Part shown: in pieces, positions 44,607 to 53,139 of the stretch
How positions within the stretch are numbered: position 1 is the stretch's first letter
Layout: each line of letters starts with the position of its first letter
Source: Streptomyces sp. 135
GTDB taxonomy: Bacteria; Actinomycetota; Actinomycetes; Streptomycetales; Streptomycetaceae
Direction: 5' to 3'
NCBI RefSeq assembly: GCF_020026305.1
Contig: NZ_CP075691.1
Coordinates: 5,270,001-5,334,000 of the forward strand
DNA: 64,000 bases
The notes under the pieces: generated by a model
Told to the model about the DNA's origin: nothing
Databases searched by the model: none
Seen by the model: the letters and a program-made list of their open reading frames with translations, nothing else
Made by a program: the position numbers and the translations under genes

Positions 44607-45080
44607 TCAGAGGGCGGCCGGGTGGATGTGCCGGGCGAGGCCCCTGAGGGCGCCGAGGGCCGAGCCGATGGCGTCCAGGTCCCCGTCGGTGAGGGTGTGC
44701 AGCGCCTCGATGACGTACCCGTCCATGAGGCTCATGGCCTGGTCGAGCCTGCGCCGCGCCTCGGCGGTGAGGTGCAGCCGGGCGATCCGCTTGTCGGCCG
44801 GGTCCTGCCCGCGCTCCAGGAGCCCCTGCCCGGCGAGCTGGGTGACCAGGGCGCTCACGTTGTTCGGCTTCATCAGCAGCGCGTCGGCCGCCGCCCGTAC
44901 GGTGACGCCGTCCCGCTCCCCGATGAGCCGCAGCAGCGCCAGCTGCCCCTCGGGCAGCCGGGGGTACGGGAAGTCCTGGGCGAGACGCCGCTCCAGGGCC
45001 CGGTGCAGCGCGGGCAGGACGGAGGACATCGCTGAGGCGATGTCCTGGATGTCCCGCTCGGACGCGCTAGGGGTGGGCAT
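44607..45080 (-). CDS. MarR-family transcriptional regulator
   Basis: The 157-residue protein starts at ATG 45080. It has a standard MarR winged helix: QLALLRLIGERDGVTVRAAA, LLMKPNNVSALVTQLAGQGL (recognition helix) and DPADKRIARLHLTAEARRRL (wing). It is followed by the MFS exporter gene on the same strand, so it probably represses that exporter. Overlapping palindromes at 45103-45120, in front of its start, are candidate operators shared with the divergent alcohol dehydrogenase. Confidence 0.9.
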   Translation of the reverse strand: MPTPSASERDIQDIASAMSSVLPALHRALERRLAQDFPYPRLPEGQLALLRLIGERDGVTVRAAADALLMKPNNVSALVTQLAGQGLLERGQDPADKRIARLHLTAEARRRLDQAMSLMDGYVIEALHTLTDGDLDAIGSALGALRGLARHIHPAAL

Positions 45081-45102
45081 GCCGACAGAGTACGTATGAG
45101 GG

Positions 45103-45120
45103 CATAGCTATGTCAACATA
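45103..45120. promoter_or_regulatory. Overlapping palindromic operator candidate
   Basis: CATAGCTATG (45103-45112) and TATGTCAACATA (45109-45120) are two perfect palindromes that share four bases. They lie 23 bases in front of the marR start, in an AT-rich patch between marR and the divergent alcohol dehydrogenase. That is the usual place for a MarR autoregulatory site. Confidence 0.65.
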
Positions 45121-45234
45121 CCTAGTGTGGTTTCGGCTGGGCGGGCCGCCGGGGGCGAGAACGTGGCGGCGCGGGGAACTCCGCGCCCAGTGACGTGAGT
45201 TGACAGTGCAGAACCGACGACTCAGGGGGTACTC

Positions 45235-46323
45235 ATGCGCATGCAGGCAGCACTGGTGGAGACCCCCGGCGGGCCCTTCACCGTCCGGGACGTCGAGATC
45301 GAGGCGCCCCGGCCGGAGGAGATCCTGGTCAAGATCGCCGCCGCGGGCATCTGCCACACCGACCTCAGCAGTCGGCAGGTCTGGCCGCGCCTGCCCATGG
45401 TCTTCGGCCACGAGGGCGCCGGTGTCGTGGAAGCCGTCGGGGACGCGGTGACGACCGTCGCGCCGGGCGACCACGTCTGCCTCAGCTACCGCAGCTGCGG
45501 CGCGTGCGGCCAGTGCGCCGCCGGGTACCGCTCCTACTGCGAGGCGGGCATCGGCGCGCTCAACGCCGCGGGTGCGCGCCCCGACGGCAGCACCGGCCTC
45601 TCCCGTGGCGGGTCCCCGGTCTTCGGCAACTTCTTCGGGCAGTCGAGCTTCGCCACGTACGCCCTCGCCTACGAGAGCAACACCGTCAAGCTCCCCGCCG
45701 GCTTCCCCGCCGCCCTCGCCGCGCCTCTCGGCTGCGGCGTCCAGACCGGGGCGGGCACGGTCCTGAACGTCCTGCGGCCGCGGCCGGGCTCGGCCCTCGC
45801 CGTCTTCGGCGCCGGGGGCGTCGGGCTGAGCGCGGTCATGGCGGCCGTCGCCGAGGACTGCCAGGTGATCGCCGTGGAGCCCGTCGCGTCCCGGCGCGCG
45901 GTAGCCCTCGGGCTCGGCGCGGCCGCGGCCATCGACCCGGCGGCCGTCGACGACGTCGCGGCGGCCGTCCGGGACGTCACCGAGGGCGGGCCGCACTACG
46001 CGATCGACACCACGGGCCGGCCTGCCGTGGTGTCGGCGGCGATCGCGGCGCTGCGGGAGCGCGGGACGCTCGCGCTGGTCGGGATCGGTGGGCAGGCCGA
46101 GTTCGACATCATGACCGTGCTGACGAAGGGCGTGAGCATCCGTGGCGTGATCGAGGGGGACGCGGTGCCGTCCGACTTCATCCCACGCCTCATCGAACTG
46201 CACGGTCAGGGCCGCCTCCCGGTCGAGCGGCTCATCACGGAGTTCCCCTTCGCCGACATCGAGGCGGCGGCGCGGGCCGCGTCCTCCGGTGAGGTGATCA
46301 AGCCGGTGCTCACCTTCGGCTGA
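45235..46323 (+). CDS. Zinc-dependent NAD(P) alcohol dehydrogenase (aryl-alcohol type)
   Basis: The 362-residue enzyme starts at ATG 45235 after AGGGGG. It is an intact zinc MDR dehydrogenase: AGICHTDLSSRQ (zinc Cys and the Thr/Asp), GHEGAGVVEAVGDAVTTV, four structural cysteines CGACGQCAAGYRSYC, and a Rossmann motif VFGAGGVGLSAVMAA. The sequence resembles the aryl- or glutathione-independent class used for aromatic alcohols and aldehydes. It is divergent from the marR-exporter pair, so it may be part of a response to aromatic compounds. Confidence 0.9.
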   Translation: MRMQAALVETPGGPFTVRDVEIEAPRPEEILVKIAAAGICHTDLSSRQVWPRLPMVFGHEGAGVVEAVGDAVTTVAPGDHVCLSYRSCGACGQCAAGYRSYCEAGIGALNAAGARPDGSTGLSRGGSPVFGNFFGQSSFATYALAYESNTVKLPAGFPAALAAPLGCGVQTGAGTVLNVLRPRPGSALAVFGAGGVGLSAVMAAVAEDCQVIAVEPVASRRAVALGLGAAAAIDPAAVDDVAAAVRDVTEGGPHYAIDTTGRPAVVSAAIAALRERGTLALVGIGGQAEFDIMTVLTKGVSIRGVIEGDAVPSDFIPRLIELHGQGRLPVERLITEFPFADIEAAARAASSGEVIKPVLTFG

Positions 46324-46344
46324 GCCGAGCCGCGGGCCGGCGGG

Positions 46345-46593
46345 TCAGACCATGAGCGGCACCGGGTGGATCTCGTCCGCGGCGTGCCCGGCCCGCTCGT
46401 GGATGCGCTGAACGGCGTCCGCGGACGGCGCCTCGGACAGGCAGAAGACGTCTCCGGACGCGGGGTCGGCCCACGCGTGCTCGAAGCTGACGCCCTCCTG
46501 GTCCTGAATCGCCAGGTCGGCGGCGTGGGCCTCCCTGAGCTGGTGGGCGGTGATGTCCTTCATGCCGTGATGGACATCCATGAACTTGGCCAT
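46345..46593 (-). CDS. SCO4226-like nickel-binding protein (DUF4242)
   Basis: The 82-residue protein starts at ATG 46593 (MAKFMDVHHGMKDITAHQLR). It matches the DUF4242 ferredoxin-like family and closely resembles S. coelicolor SCO4226, reported as a nickel-binding dimer; the VHHGM and FEHAWADP histidines are the likely ligands. The function beyond metal binding is unknown. It converges on the alcohol dehydrogenase gene, with 21 bases between the stops. Confidence 0.85.
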   Translation of the reverse strand: MAKFMDVHHGMKDITAHQLREAHAADLAIQDQEGVSFEHAWADPASGDVFCLSEAPSADAVQRIHERAGHAADEIHPVPLMV

Positions 46594-46669
46594 CGGACTC
46601 ACTCCTCGGCAGGCGTACGTGCCCCTCTTCCATGGTGCTCCCGCGGCCGCGCCGCCTCCACTCCGGCGG

Positions 46670-47413
46670 TCACGCCTGCGCCCCGACCGGCCCGCCGAAC
46701 TCCGCCACCGCCTGCGCCACGATCGCCTCCAGACGGTCATGGTGGGCGCCGCGCCAGTACACGCGGGCGCACTCCCCGCACTGGGCGAAGACGTCGTACG
46801 TGCCGCGCGTGCCGCCCTCCAGGAGGTCCGCCACCTCCTCCTTGGTCGCCATGCGGAGGGTGCCGTTGCAGGCGGTGCAGCGCGTCCAGGGGGCCAGGCG
46901 CGGGGTGAAGCGGCCGAGGACGTCGCGGAGTTGGTCGTCGGGGCGGTCGCTGTAGACGTACGCGCCCGCCCACAGTTCCCGGCGCCGCAGCAGGCCCCGG
47001 TCGCGGCTCAGCAGGACGCGCCGCTCGGCCGCGGAGCGCGCGGCGAGGGCGGGGTCACCGATGTCCGTGCTCTCGTACGCCGCGTCGACGCCGAGGAGAC
47101 GCAACCGCCGTGCCAGCGTGCCGAGATGGACGTCGAGGAGGAAGCGGAGCGGGGCGCCGGGCACCTGCTGGGGGCGGGGCACCGCACGCACGGCGACGCT
47201 CTCGCCGGCCGCGGGGACGTGCCCGGGAGCGACCTCGCGGCCGTCCACCACGAGCGCGCCGACCTCCGTCAGGGGCACCCCGAGGGACTCGACCACGTGC
47301 CCGAGCGTGGACGCGCCGTCCGTAACGGCCTTGGTGGGGCCGCCCCTTCGCTCCTGCGGGACGAAGGTGGTGAGCTCGGGGTCGAAACTGACGAGGATCT
47401 CCGGACCGTTCAT
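46670..47413 (-). CDS. Mut7-C RNase-domain protein with ubiquitin-like N-terminus
   Basis: The 247-residue protein starts at ATG 47413. The N-terminal 85 residues look like a ThiS/MoaD-type beta-grasp domain (GASTLGHVVESLGVPLTEVG). The rest is the Mut7-C PIN-like nuclease domain: FLLDVHLGTLARRLRLLGVD with a metal-binding Asp, LLSRDRGLLRRREL, and a C-terminal zinc knuckle with C-x2-C pairs (WTRCTACNGTL and FAQCGECARVYW). It may be an RNA-cleaving protein; no target is known. Confidence 0.88.
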   Translation of the reverse strand: MNGPEILVSFDPELTTFVPQERRGGPTKAVTDGASTLGHVVESLGVPLTEVGALVVDGREVAPGHVPAAGESVAVRAVPRPQQVPGAPLRFLLDVHLGTLARRLRLLGVDAAYESTDIGDPALAARSAAERRVLLSRDRGLLRRRELWAGAYVYSDRPDDQLRDVLGRFTPRLAPWTRCTACNGTLRMATKEEVADLLEGGTRGTYDVFAQCGECARVYWRGAHHDRLEAIVAQAVAEFGGPVGAQA

Positions 47414-47461
47414 GCGGTCAGGATGGCATGCCGGGGGCGGCCGGGGCCCGGCCCGCCGTCC

Positions 47462-48103
47462 TCACCTGCCGCCGGTCTCCGCGAAGCCGCTCACCAGCAT
47501 GTCCAGCGTGCGGTCCACGAGCGTGCCGAGGTCGTCCCGGTGGTCGCGCTCCGCCCAGTACGCGGCGGTCTCGGTGAGCGCGCCGATCAGGCCCATGGAG
47601 AAGGCCCGCACCTCCAGCTCGCCGGGGTCGCGCCCGGTGCGCTCGGCGATGACGCGGCAGAGGATGCCGCCGGTGACCGACATGCTCTCCAGCATCCGCG
47701 CCCGCACGGCGGGCACCTCGATCATCAGCTTCGTCCGCAGCCTGGAGATCTCCGGGTCTTCCGCGAGGCCGGGGCCCATGGCCCGGTGGAGCACCCGCCG
47801 CAGCGATTCGACGACCGGCTCCCCGGCGGGCCGACGGCGCAGCTCGCTCTCCAGGAGCGGGTCGAACTCGTCGGTGAGGACGATGTCCTCCTTGGTCGGG
47901 AAGTAGCGGAAGACCGTGGAGGGGGAGACCTCCGCCGCCTCGGCGATCTGCTCGACCGTCGTCGCCTCGTACCCCTGCTCGCGGATCAGCCGGTACGTCG
48001 CCTCGCGGATCGCGACGCGGGTCTTGAGCTTCTTCCGCTCGCGCAGCCCCAGCTGCGGGGCGGACGCGGGAAGGGAGGTGCGGGCGGCCGTCATGACGTT
48101 CAT
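47462..48103 (-). CDS. TetR-family transcriptional regulator
   Basis: The 213-residue protein starts at ATG 48103, or at ATG 48094. The N-terminal helix-turn-helix is clear (YEATTVEQIAEAAEVSPSTV then FRYFPTKEDIVLTDE). The C-terminal ligand domain has no signature. Its start overlaps the stop of the upstream MFS gene (ATGA), so the pair is translationally coupled; the regulator probably controls that exporter, which appears to be broken. Confidence 0.9.
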   Translation of the reverse strand: MNVMTAARTSLPASAPQLGLRERKKLKTRVAIREATYRLIREQGYEATTVEQIAEAAEVSPSTVFRYFPTKEDIVLTDEFDPLLESELRRRPAGEPVVESLRRVLHRAMGPGLAEDPEISRLRTKLMIEVPAVRARMLESMSVTGGILCRVIAERTGRDPGELEVRAFSMGLIGALTETAAYWAERDHRDDLGTLVDRTLDMLVSGFAETGGR

Positions 48104-49571
48104 TCTCGGGCATCCGCCGGGGCCTTGCCCATGTCGTCCGGGTCCTGCCCCGGCCCGTCGCCCGCCTTCTGCAGCACCGCGGCGACGAGCAGCGCCGTCA
48201 CCAGGGCGGCGACACCGCCGACCAGCAGTACGAGGCTCATGCCGTGGACGTACGCGGCGTCGGCGGACTCGGCGAGGCGCGCACTGCCGAGGCGGTCGGC
48301 GACGGCGTGGGCGACGACCACCGACTCCCCGGCGGCGTCACCGGCGGGCCCCGGCAGCCCGCCGGTGTCCAGCTCACGTGTGTAGGCGAAGGCCAGGAGC
48401 GAGCCGAGCAGCGCGATGCCGAGGGCGCTGCCCACCTGCCGTACGGCCATCATCAGCCCCGAGCCGGAGCCCGCGCGCTCCACGGGCAGCGCGCCGAGCG
48501 CCGAGTCCGTGGACGGCACCACCGCGAAGCCGAAGCCGAGGCCGGCCACCGAGAGCCACAGCGCGGTGAAGCCGTAGCCGCTGCCGACGTCCGTGCGGCT
48601 GCCGAGGATGGCGGCGAAGGCGAGCACCACGAGCCCGCCGCTGATCACCGCGCGCGGCCCGAAGCGCCGTACGACGGGCTCCGCGCCCTTGGCGGCCACC
48701 AGCAGGCCGCCCATCAGCGGCAGCATCCGTATGCCGGTGCCGAAGGCGTCGTTGCCGAGGACGGTCTGGAGGTACTGCGGCAGGACGAACAGCAGCCCCG
48801 CGAGCACGAACATGACCAGCGTCGCCGCCATGGTAGTCAGGCAGAAGCCGCGGTTGCGCAGCAGCGACGTGTCCAGCATGGAGCGCGGCACCCGGCGCTC
48901 CCGCAGGACGAGCACGGCCAGCAGGACGAGGGCGCCCGCGAGCATGCCGAGCACGAGGGGGTCGCCCCAGCCGCGGCAGGGGGCTTCGATGACGGCGTAG
49001 ATCAGTGCGCCGAGGCCGGCGGCGGTCAGGGCGGTGGAGGCGACGTCGACCTTGGGCGCGGCGGGGTCGCTGGTCTCGGGCAGCAGGAAGGCGCAGGCCG
49101 TGAGGCCGATCGCGACCATCGGGACGTTGATCAGGAAGATCGAGCCCCACCAGAAGTGGTCGAGGAGCCAGCCGCCGACGATCGGCCCGAGGGGCGCGCC
49201 GAGCGCGGAGGCGGCCGAGACGATGCCGACGGCCTTGGTCCGCTCGCCGGGGGCGAAGAGCGCGGGCAGCACGGCGAGGGCGAGCGGCATGACGAGGGCG
49301 CCGCCCACTCCCATGACGGCGCGGGCCATGACGACGAGGGCGATGTCGTCGACGAGGGTGCCGACGAGCGAGCCCACCAGGAAGACCCCGAGCCCGCCAT
49401 CAGCATCCGGCGCCGCCCGAACCGGTCGCCGAGGAGCCCGGCCGGAAGCATCAGCGCGGCGAACACGATGACGTACGCGTCCGCCATCCACTGCTGCTCT
49501 TGCGTACTGGCCCCGAGCTGCTCGGCCAGCGCCCACCAGCGGCGGGGGTCCTGGCGCGCGGCGGCAGGCAA
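48100..49571 (-). pseudogene. EmrB-type MFS exporter, broken by an N-terminal deletion and a one-base frameshift
   Basis: From about 49571 the sequence reads ARQDPRRWWALAEQLGASTQ, so the usual first transmembrane helix between WWALA and the LGAST loop is missing (about 30 residues, in frame). Motif A (LPAGLLGDRFGRRRMLMAG) follows, and then the frame breaks near 49387-49395: GGCTC stands where GGCCTC is expected. The rest (VFLVGSLVGTLVDDIALVVM to the stop at 48100) is intact in the second frame. The gene shares ATGA with tetR. Function would be drug export. Confidence 0.85.
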
Positions 49572-49583
49572 TGATGACGCACG

Positions 49584-49616
49584 AAAAAGTGGCCGCGGCT
49601 CAGGAGCCGCGGCCAC
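49584..49616 (-). terminator. Rho-independent-type terminator of the haemolysin III gene
   Basis: GTGGCCGCGGCTC pairs perfectly with GAGCCGCGGCCAC around a two-base loop at 49589-49616, followed on the minus strand by five Ts (49588-49584). It lies 28 bases after the haemolysin III stop and directly in front of the broken MFS gene. Confidence 0.9.
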
Positions 49617-49644
49617 CCGGAGGGCAGTAGGGGGAGGGGTCGGA

Positions 49645-50370
49645 TCACCCGTGGCGGTAGGCCACCAGCGAGATGCCGACGTAGTGCACGGCGAAGGCCG
49701 CCAGCGTCAGCGAGTGGAAGACCTCGTGGAAGCCGAAGAAGCGGGGGGAGGGGTTCGGCCGCTTGATGCCGTAGATGATGCCGCCCGCGCTGTAGAGCAG
49801 CCCGCCGACGACGACGAGGACGAGCACGGCGACGCCGCCCGTCCGCATGAAGTCCGGCAGGAAGAAGACGGCGGCCCAGCCCATCGCGATGTAACACGGC
49901 GTGTAGAGCCAGCGCGGGGCGCCGACCCAGAACACGCGGAAGGCGATGCCCGCCACGGCCGCGCCCCAGATGCCCCAGAGCAGCCACCGCCCCTTCGCGT
50001 CGGGGAGGAGCAGCATCGTCAGCGGGGTGTAGGTGCCCGCGATGATCAGGAAGATGTTGGAGTGGTCGAGTCTGCGCAGGACGCGGTCGGCCCGCGGGCT
50101 CCAGTCGCCCCGGTGGTAGAGCGCGCTGACCCCGAAGAGGAGGCAGGCGGTCAGGGCGAAGATGCCGCAGGCGATCCGGCCGCGGGTGGAGTCGGCGAGC
50201 GCGGTCAGCACGAGCCCGGCCACGACCACCGCGGGGAACATTCCGGCGTGCAGCCAGCCGCGCATCTTCGGCTTCACGGGGAGCGGCATGTCCTGCGGGG
50301 ACGGGACGAGGGAGGGGGCGCCCTCGGGTTCCGGGATCGCTTCGGAGACGGAGGCGGTCATGGTCGGCAT
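49645..50370 (-). CDS. Haemolysin III family (PAQR-type) membrane protein
   Basis: The 241-residue protein starts at ATG 50370. After a disordered N-terminus of about 35 residues it has seven hydrophobic helices with the family signatures: FGVSALYHRGDWSPRADRVL (the Ser-x-x-x-His motif), LDHSNIFLIIAGTYTP (Asp-His), and HEVFHSLTLAAFAVHYVGIS (His-x3-His). These His/Asp/Ser residues form the zinc site of PAQR hydrolases. It is a membrane protein; the haemolysin name is historical. Confidence 0.92.
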   Translation of the reverse strand: MPTMTASVSEAIPEPEGAPSLVPSPQDMPLPVKPKMRGWLHAGMFPAVVVAGLVLTALADSTRGRIACGIFALTACLLFGVSALYHRGDWSPRADRVLRRLDHSNIFLIIAGTYTPLTMLLLPDAKGRWLLWGIWGAAVAGIAFRVFWVGAPRWLYTPCYIAMGWAAVFFLPDFMRTGGVAVLVLVVVGGLLYSAGGIIYGIKRPNPSPRFFGFHEVFHSLTLAAFAVHYVGISLVAYRHG

Positions 50371-50655
50371 CGTACCTACGGGCCCGTAAGTCGGGCATCA
50401 ACCGGAGGCGGGGTCAACCGGAGCAGCGCCTGTCAGCAAAACGGGCGGAAAACCGCCCTCGCACCCGAAGGCGTACAAGTGGCGATCCTCACGCCGCTCA
50501 GGTGTGAGGTCCTCTGGACAGATGCGCGGCGGCGTCGGATGATCAAATGAGTGCGGTCGGCACCGGATGAGCGCCAGAGGATTCACACGTGAAGCGTCCG
50601 GGTCGCAGCCCCCACGGGGCATACATCCTCAAAAACCCCTCGATTAGGAGCAATC
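50371..50655. other. Divergent promoter region of haemolysin III and pckG genes
   Basis: This 285-base gap has no supported gene. It must hold both promoters. A short palindrome TTCACACGTGAA at about 50581 and a 7-base inverted repeat (CCTCTGG / CCAGAGG, about 50510 and 50575) are the only structures that I noticed. Confidence 0.4.
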
Positions 50656-52503
50656 GTGGCGCGCGACATCGCGGCTCCCAGCACCGTCCCGACCAACACC
50701 GTCCCCACCCGTCACAAGGAGCTGGTCTCCTGGGTCAACGAGATCGCCGAACTGACCCAGCCGGACAGGGTGGTCTGGTGTGACGGCTCCGAGGCCGAGT
50801 ACGAGCGCCTGTGCGAGGAGCTCGTCGCCAAGGGCACGTTCAAGAAGCTCGACCCGACCCTGCGCCCCAACTCCTACTACGCGGCCTCGGACCCGACCGA
50901 CGTCGCGCGCGTGGAGGACCGCACCTTCATCTGCTCCGAGAAGGAGGAGGACGCGGGCCCGACCAACCACTGGAAGGCCCCCGCCGAGATGCGGGAGATC
51001 TTCCGGGGCACCGACGGCAAGGGCGGCGTCTTCCGCGGGTCGATGAAGGGCCGCACGATGTACGTCGTGCCCTTCTGCATGGGCCCGGTCGGCTCGCCGC
51101 TGTCCGCGATCGGCGTCGAGATCACCGACTCGGCGTACGTCGCCGTCTCCATGCGCACCATGACCCGGATGGGTCAGGCGGTCCTGGACGAGCTCGGTGA
51201 CGACGGCTTCTTCGTCAAGGCCGTCCACACGCTCGGCGCCCCGCTGGCCGAGGGCGAGGCCGACGTGCCGTGGCCCTGCAACTCCACCAAGTACATCTCG
51301 CACTTCCCCGAGGACCGCGAGATCTGGTCCTACGGCTCGGGCTACGGCGGCAACGCCCTGCTCGGCAAGAAGTGCTATGCCCTGCGCATCGCCTCCGTCA
51401 TGGCGCGCGACGAGGGCTGGCTGGCCGAGCACATGCTGATCCTCAAGCTCACGCCCCCGCGCGGCGAGTCCAAGTACGTCGCCGCCGCGTTCCCCAGCGC
51501 CTGCGGCAAGACCAACCTCGCCATGCTGGAGCCCACGATCTCCGGCTGGACCGTCGAGACCATCGGCGACGACATCGCCTGGATGCGGTTCGGCGAGGAC
51601 GGCCGCCTCTACGCGATCAACCCCGAGGCCGGCTTCTTCGGCGTCGCGCCGGGCACCGGCGAGCACACCAACGCCAACGCCATGAAGACGCTGTGGGGCA
51701 ACTCCGTCTTCACCAACGTCGCGCTCACCGACGACGGCGACGTCTGGTGGGAGGGCATGACGGAGGAGACCCCGGCCCACCTGACGGACTGGAAGGGCAA
51801 CGACTGGACCCCGGAGTCCGGCACCCCCGCGGCGCACCCCAACGCGCGCTTCACCACCCCGGCCGCCCAGTGCCCGATCATCGCGCCCGAGTGGGAGGAC
51901 CCGAAGGGCGTGCCGATCTCGGCCATCCTCTTCGGCGGCCGCCGCGCGAGCGCGGTCCCGCTGGTGACCGAGTCCTTCGACTGGCAGCACGGCGTCTTCC
52001 TCGGGGCGAACGTCGCCTCCGAGAAGACCGCCGCCGCCGAGGGCAAGGTCGGCGAGCTGCGCCGCGACCCGTTCGCCATGCTGCCGTTCTGCGGCTACAA
52101 CATGGGCGACTACATGGCGCACTGGATCGACGTGGCCAAGGGCAAGGACCAGTCCAAGCTGCCGAAGATCTACTACGTGAACTGGTTCCGCAAGGACGAG
52201 AAGGGCCGCTTCGTGTGGCCGGGCTTCGGTGAGAACTCCCGCGTCCTGAAGTGGATCGTGGAGCGCCTGGACGGCAAGGCCGAGGGCGTCGAGACCCCCA
52301 TCGGCATCCTGCCGACGGTCGACTCGCTCGACACCGAGGGCCTGGAGCTGGCCGACGCCGACCTGAAGTTCCTGCTCACGGTCGACAAGGAGGTCTGGCG
52401 CGACGAGGCCTCGCTGATCCCCGAGCACCTCAACACCTTCGGCGACCACACGCCCAAGGAGCTGTGGGACGAGTACCGCGCGCTGGTGGAGCGCCTGGGC
52501 TGA
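50656..52503 (+). CDS. pckG: Phosphoenolpyruvate carboxykinase (GTP)
   Basis: The 615-residue enzyme starts at GTG 50656 behind AGGAG. It turns oxaloacetate and GTP into PEP, the first step of gluconeogenesis. The GTP-type kinase loop FPSACGKTNLAM carries the reactive Cys283; NSTKYISHFPEDREIWSYGS and the metal-binding FGENSRVLKWI region are also conserved. The full length matches actinobacterial PckG. A strong terminator follows 18 bases after its stop. Confidence 0.96.
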   Translation: MARDIAAPSTVPTNTVPTRHKELVSWVNEIAELTQPDRVVWCDGSEAEYERLCEELVAKGTFKKLDPTLRPNSYYAASDPTDVARVEDRTFICSEKEEDAGPTNHWKAPAEMREIFRGTDGKGGVFRGSMKGRTMYVVPFCMGPVGSPLSAIGVEITDSAYVAVSMRTMTRMGQAVLDELGDDGFFVKAVHTLGAPLAEGEADVPWPCNSTKYISHFPEDREIWSYGSGYGGNALLGKKCYALRIASVMARDEGWLAEHMLILKLTPPRGESKYVAAAFPSACGKTNLAMLEPTISGWTVETIGDDIAWMRFGEDGRLYAINPEAGFFGVAPGTGEHTNANAMKTLWGNSVFTNVALTDDGDVWWEGMTEETPAHLTDWKGNDWTPESGTPAAHPNARFTTPAAQCPIIAPEWEDPKGVPISAILFGGRRASAVPLVTESFDWQHGVFLGANVASEKTAAAEGKVGELRRDPFAMLPFCGYNMGDYMAHWIDVAKGKDQSKLPKIYYVNWFRKDEKGRFVWPGFGENSRVLKWIVERLDGKAEGVETPIGILPTVDSLDTEGLELADADLKFLLTVDKEVWRDEASLIPEHLNTFGDHTPKELWDEYRALVERLG

Positions 52504-52520
52504 TCCCGGCCGCACATCCC

Positions 52521-52556
52521 GGAGGGGCCCCGCACAACGGCGTGCGGGGCCCCTCC
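52521..52556 (+). terminator. Terminator of pckG
   Basis: GGAGGGGCCCCGCAC (52521-52535) and GTGCGGGGCCCCTCC (52542-52556) form a perfect 15-bp stem with a six-base loop. Confidence 0.85.
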
Positions 52557-52639
52557 GCGTACGTACCCGGCGGCCCACGCCCGGGCGGTTTGCTGGTGGC
52601 ACCCGGTCCGTGGCCTCCCCGGCCGCGGACCGGGGCCGA

Positions 52640-53050
52640 TCAGGAGGCGCCGACCAGGCGCGTGGCGTCCGCGTGGGCGTCCATGCGCTCGGCGGCCAGG
52701 ATGGCCGCCGCGGTGTCGGCGCGAGAGGCCGCCACGACCAGGGCGCGGCCCGCGAGGGCGTGGGCGCGCTGGTGCAGGGCGGTCAGATGCGGTTCGTGAA
52801 TGGCGGTGGCGACCGACGAGCGCGCCGGCTGTGCGCCGCCCCTCAGTCGCGCCACCTCGGAGGCCAGCCGCTCGGCGGCGGCGTCCAGGTCGGCGGCGGG
52901 GGCGAGGGCGCGCAGCTCGTCGGTGACGGCGAGGAGCGCCGCGAGGTGCCCGGCGAGCTGGATGTCCAGCTCCTCCTCGCGGGAGCGGTGCGGGAAGTCC
53001 GCGTCGTCGGCCATCGAGTGGACCGACTTGGTGCGGATCGGCTCGTACAT
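52640..53050 (-). CDS. Small helical protein of unknown function
   Basis: The 136-residue protein starts at ATG 53050. It is highly helical and Ala-rich, with HRSREEELDIQLAGHLAALL, RLASEVARLRGGAQPARSSV and a closing MDAHADATRLVGAS. No signal peptide or membrane helix is present. I do not recognise it; it converges on pckG. An inverted repeat at 53086-53100 precedes it. Confidence 0.6.
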   Translation of the reverse strand: MYEPIRTKSVHSMADDADFPHRSREEELDIQLAGHLAALLAVTDELRALAPAADLDAAAERLASEVARLRGGAQPARSSVATAIHEPHLTALHQRAHALAGRALVVAASRADTAAAILAAERMDAHADATRLVGAS

Positions 53051-53085
53051 GGGTGGCCTCCAAGCGGTATGGGGACCATCCTATC

Positions 53086-53100
53086 TTAGATTTCGTCTAA
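53086..53100 (-). promoter_or_regulatory. Inverted repeat before the 52640-53050 gene
   Basis: TTAGATTTCGTCTAA has perfect five-base arms (TTAGA/TCTAA) around a five-base centre, in an AT-rich patch about 36-50 bases in front of the start. It overlaps a TAGGAT-like -10 on the minus strand. Its form resembles Fur-family boxes in layout, but no regulator gene is next to it. Confidence 0.4.
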
Positions 53101-53139
53101 AGTTGAGTCGCGTCCGGGTGCCCGGCGCGGGCGCCGGTG

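Noticed and set aside
48244..50550. Rightward open frame of 768 codons over the MFS and haemolysin III genes
   Set aside because: It is a repetitive Glu/Asp/Arg/Gly-rich antisense shadow of two membrane protein genes.
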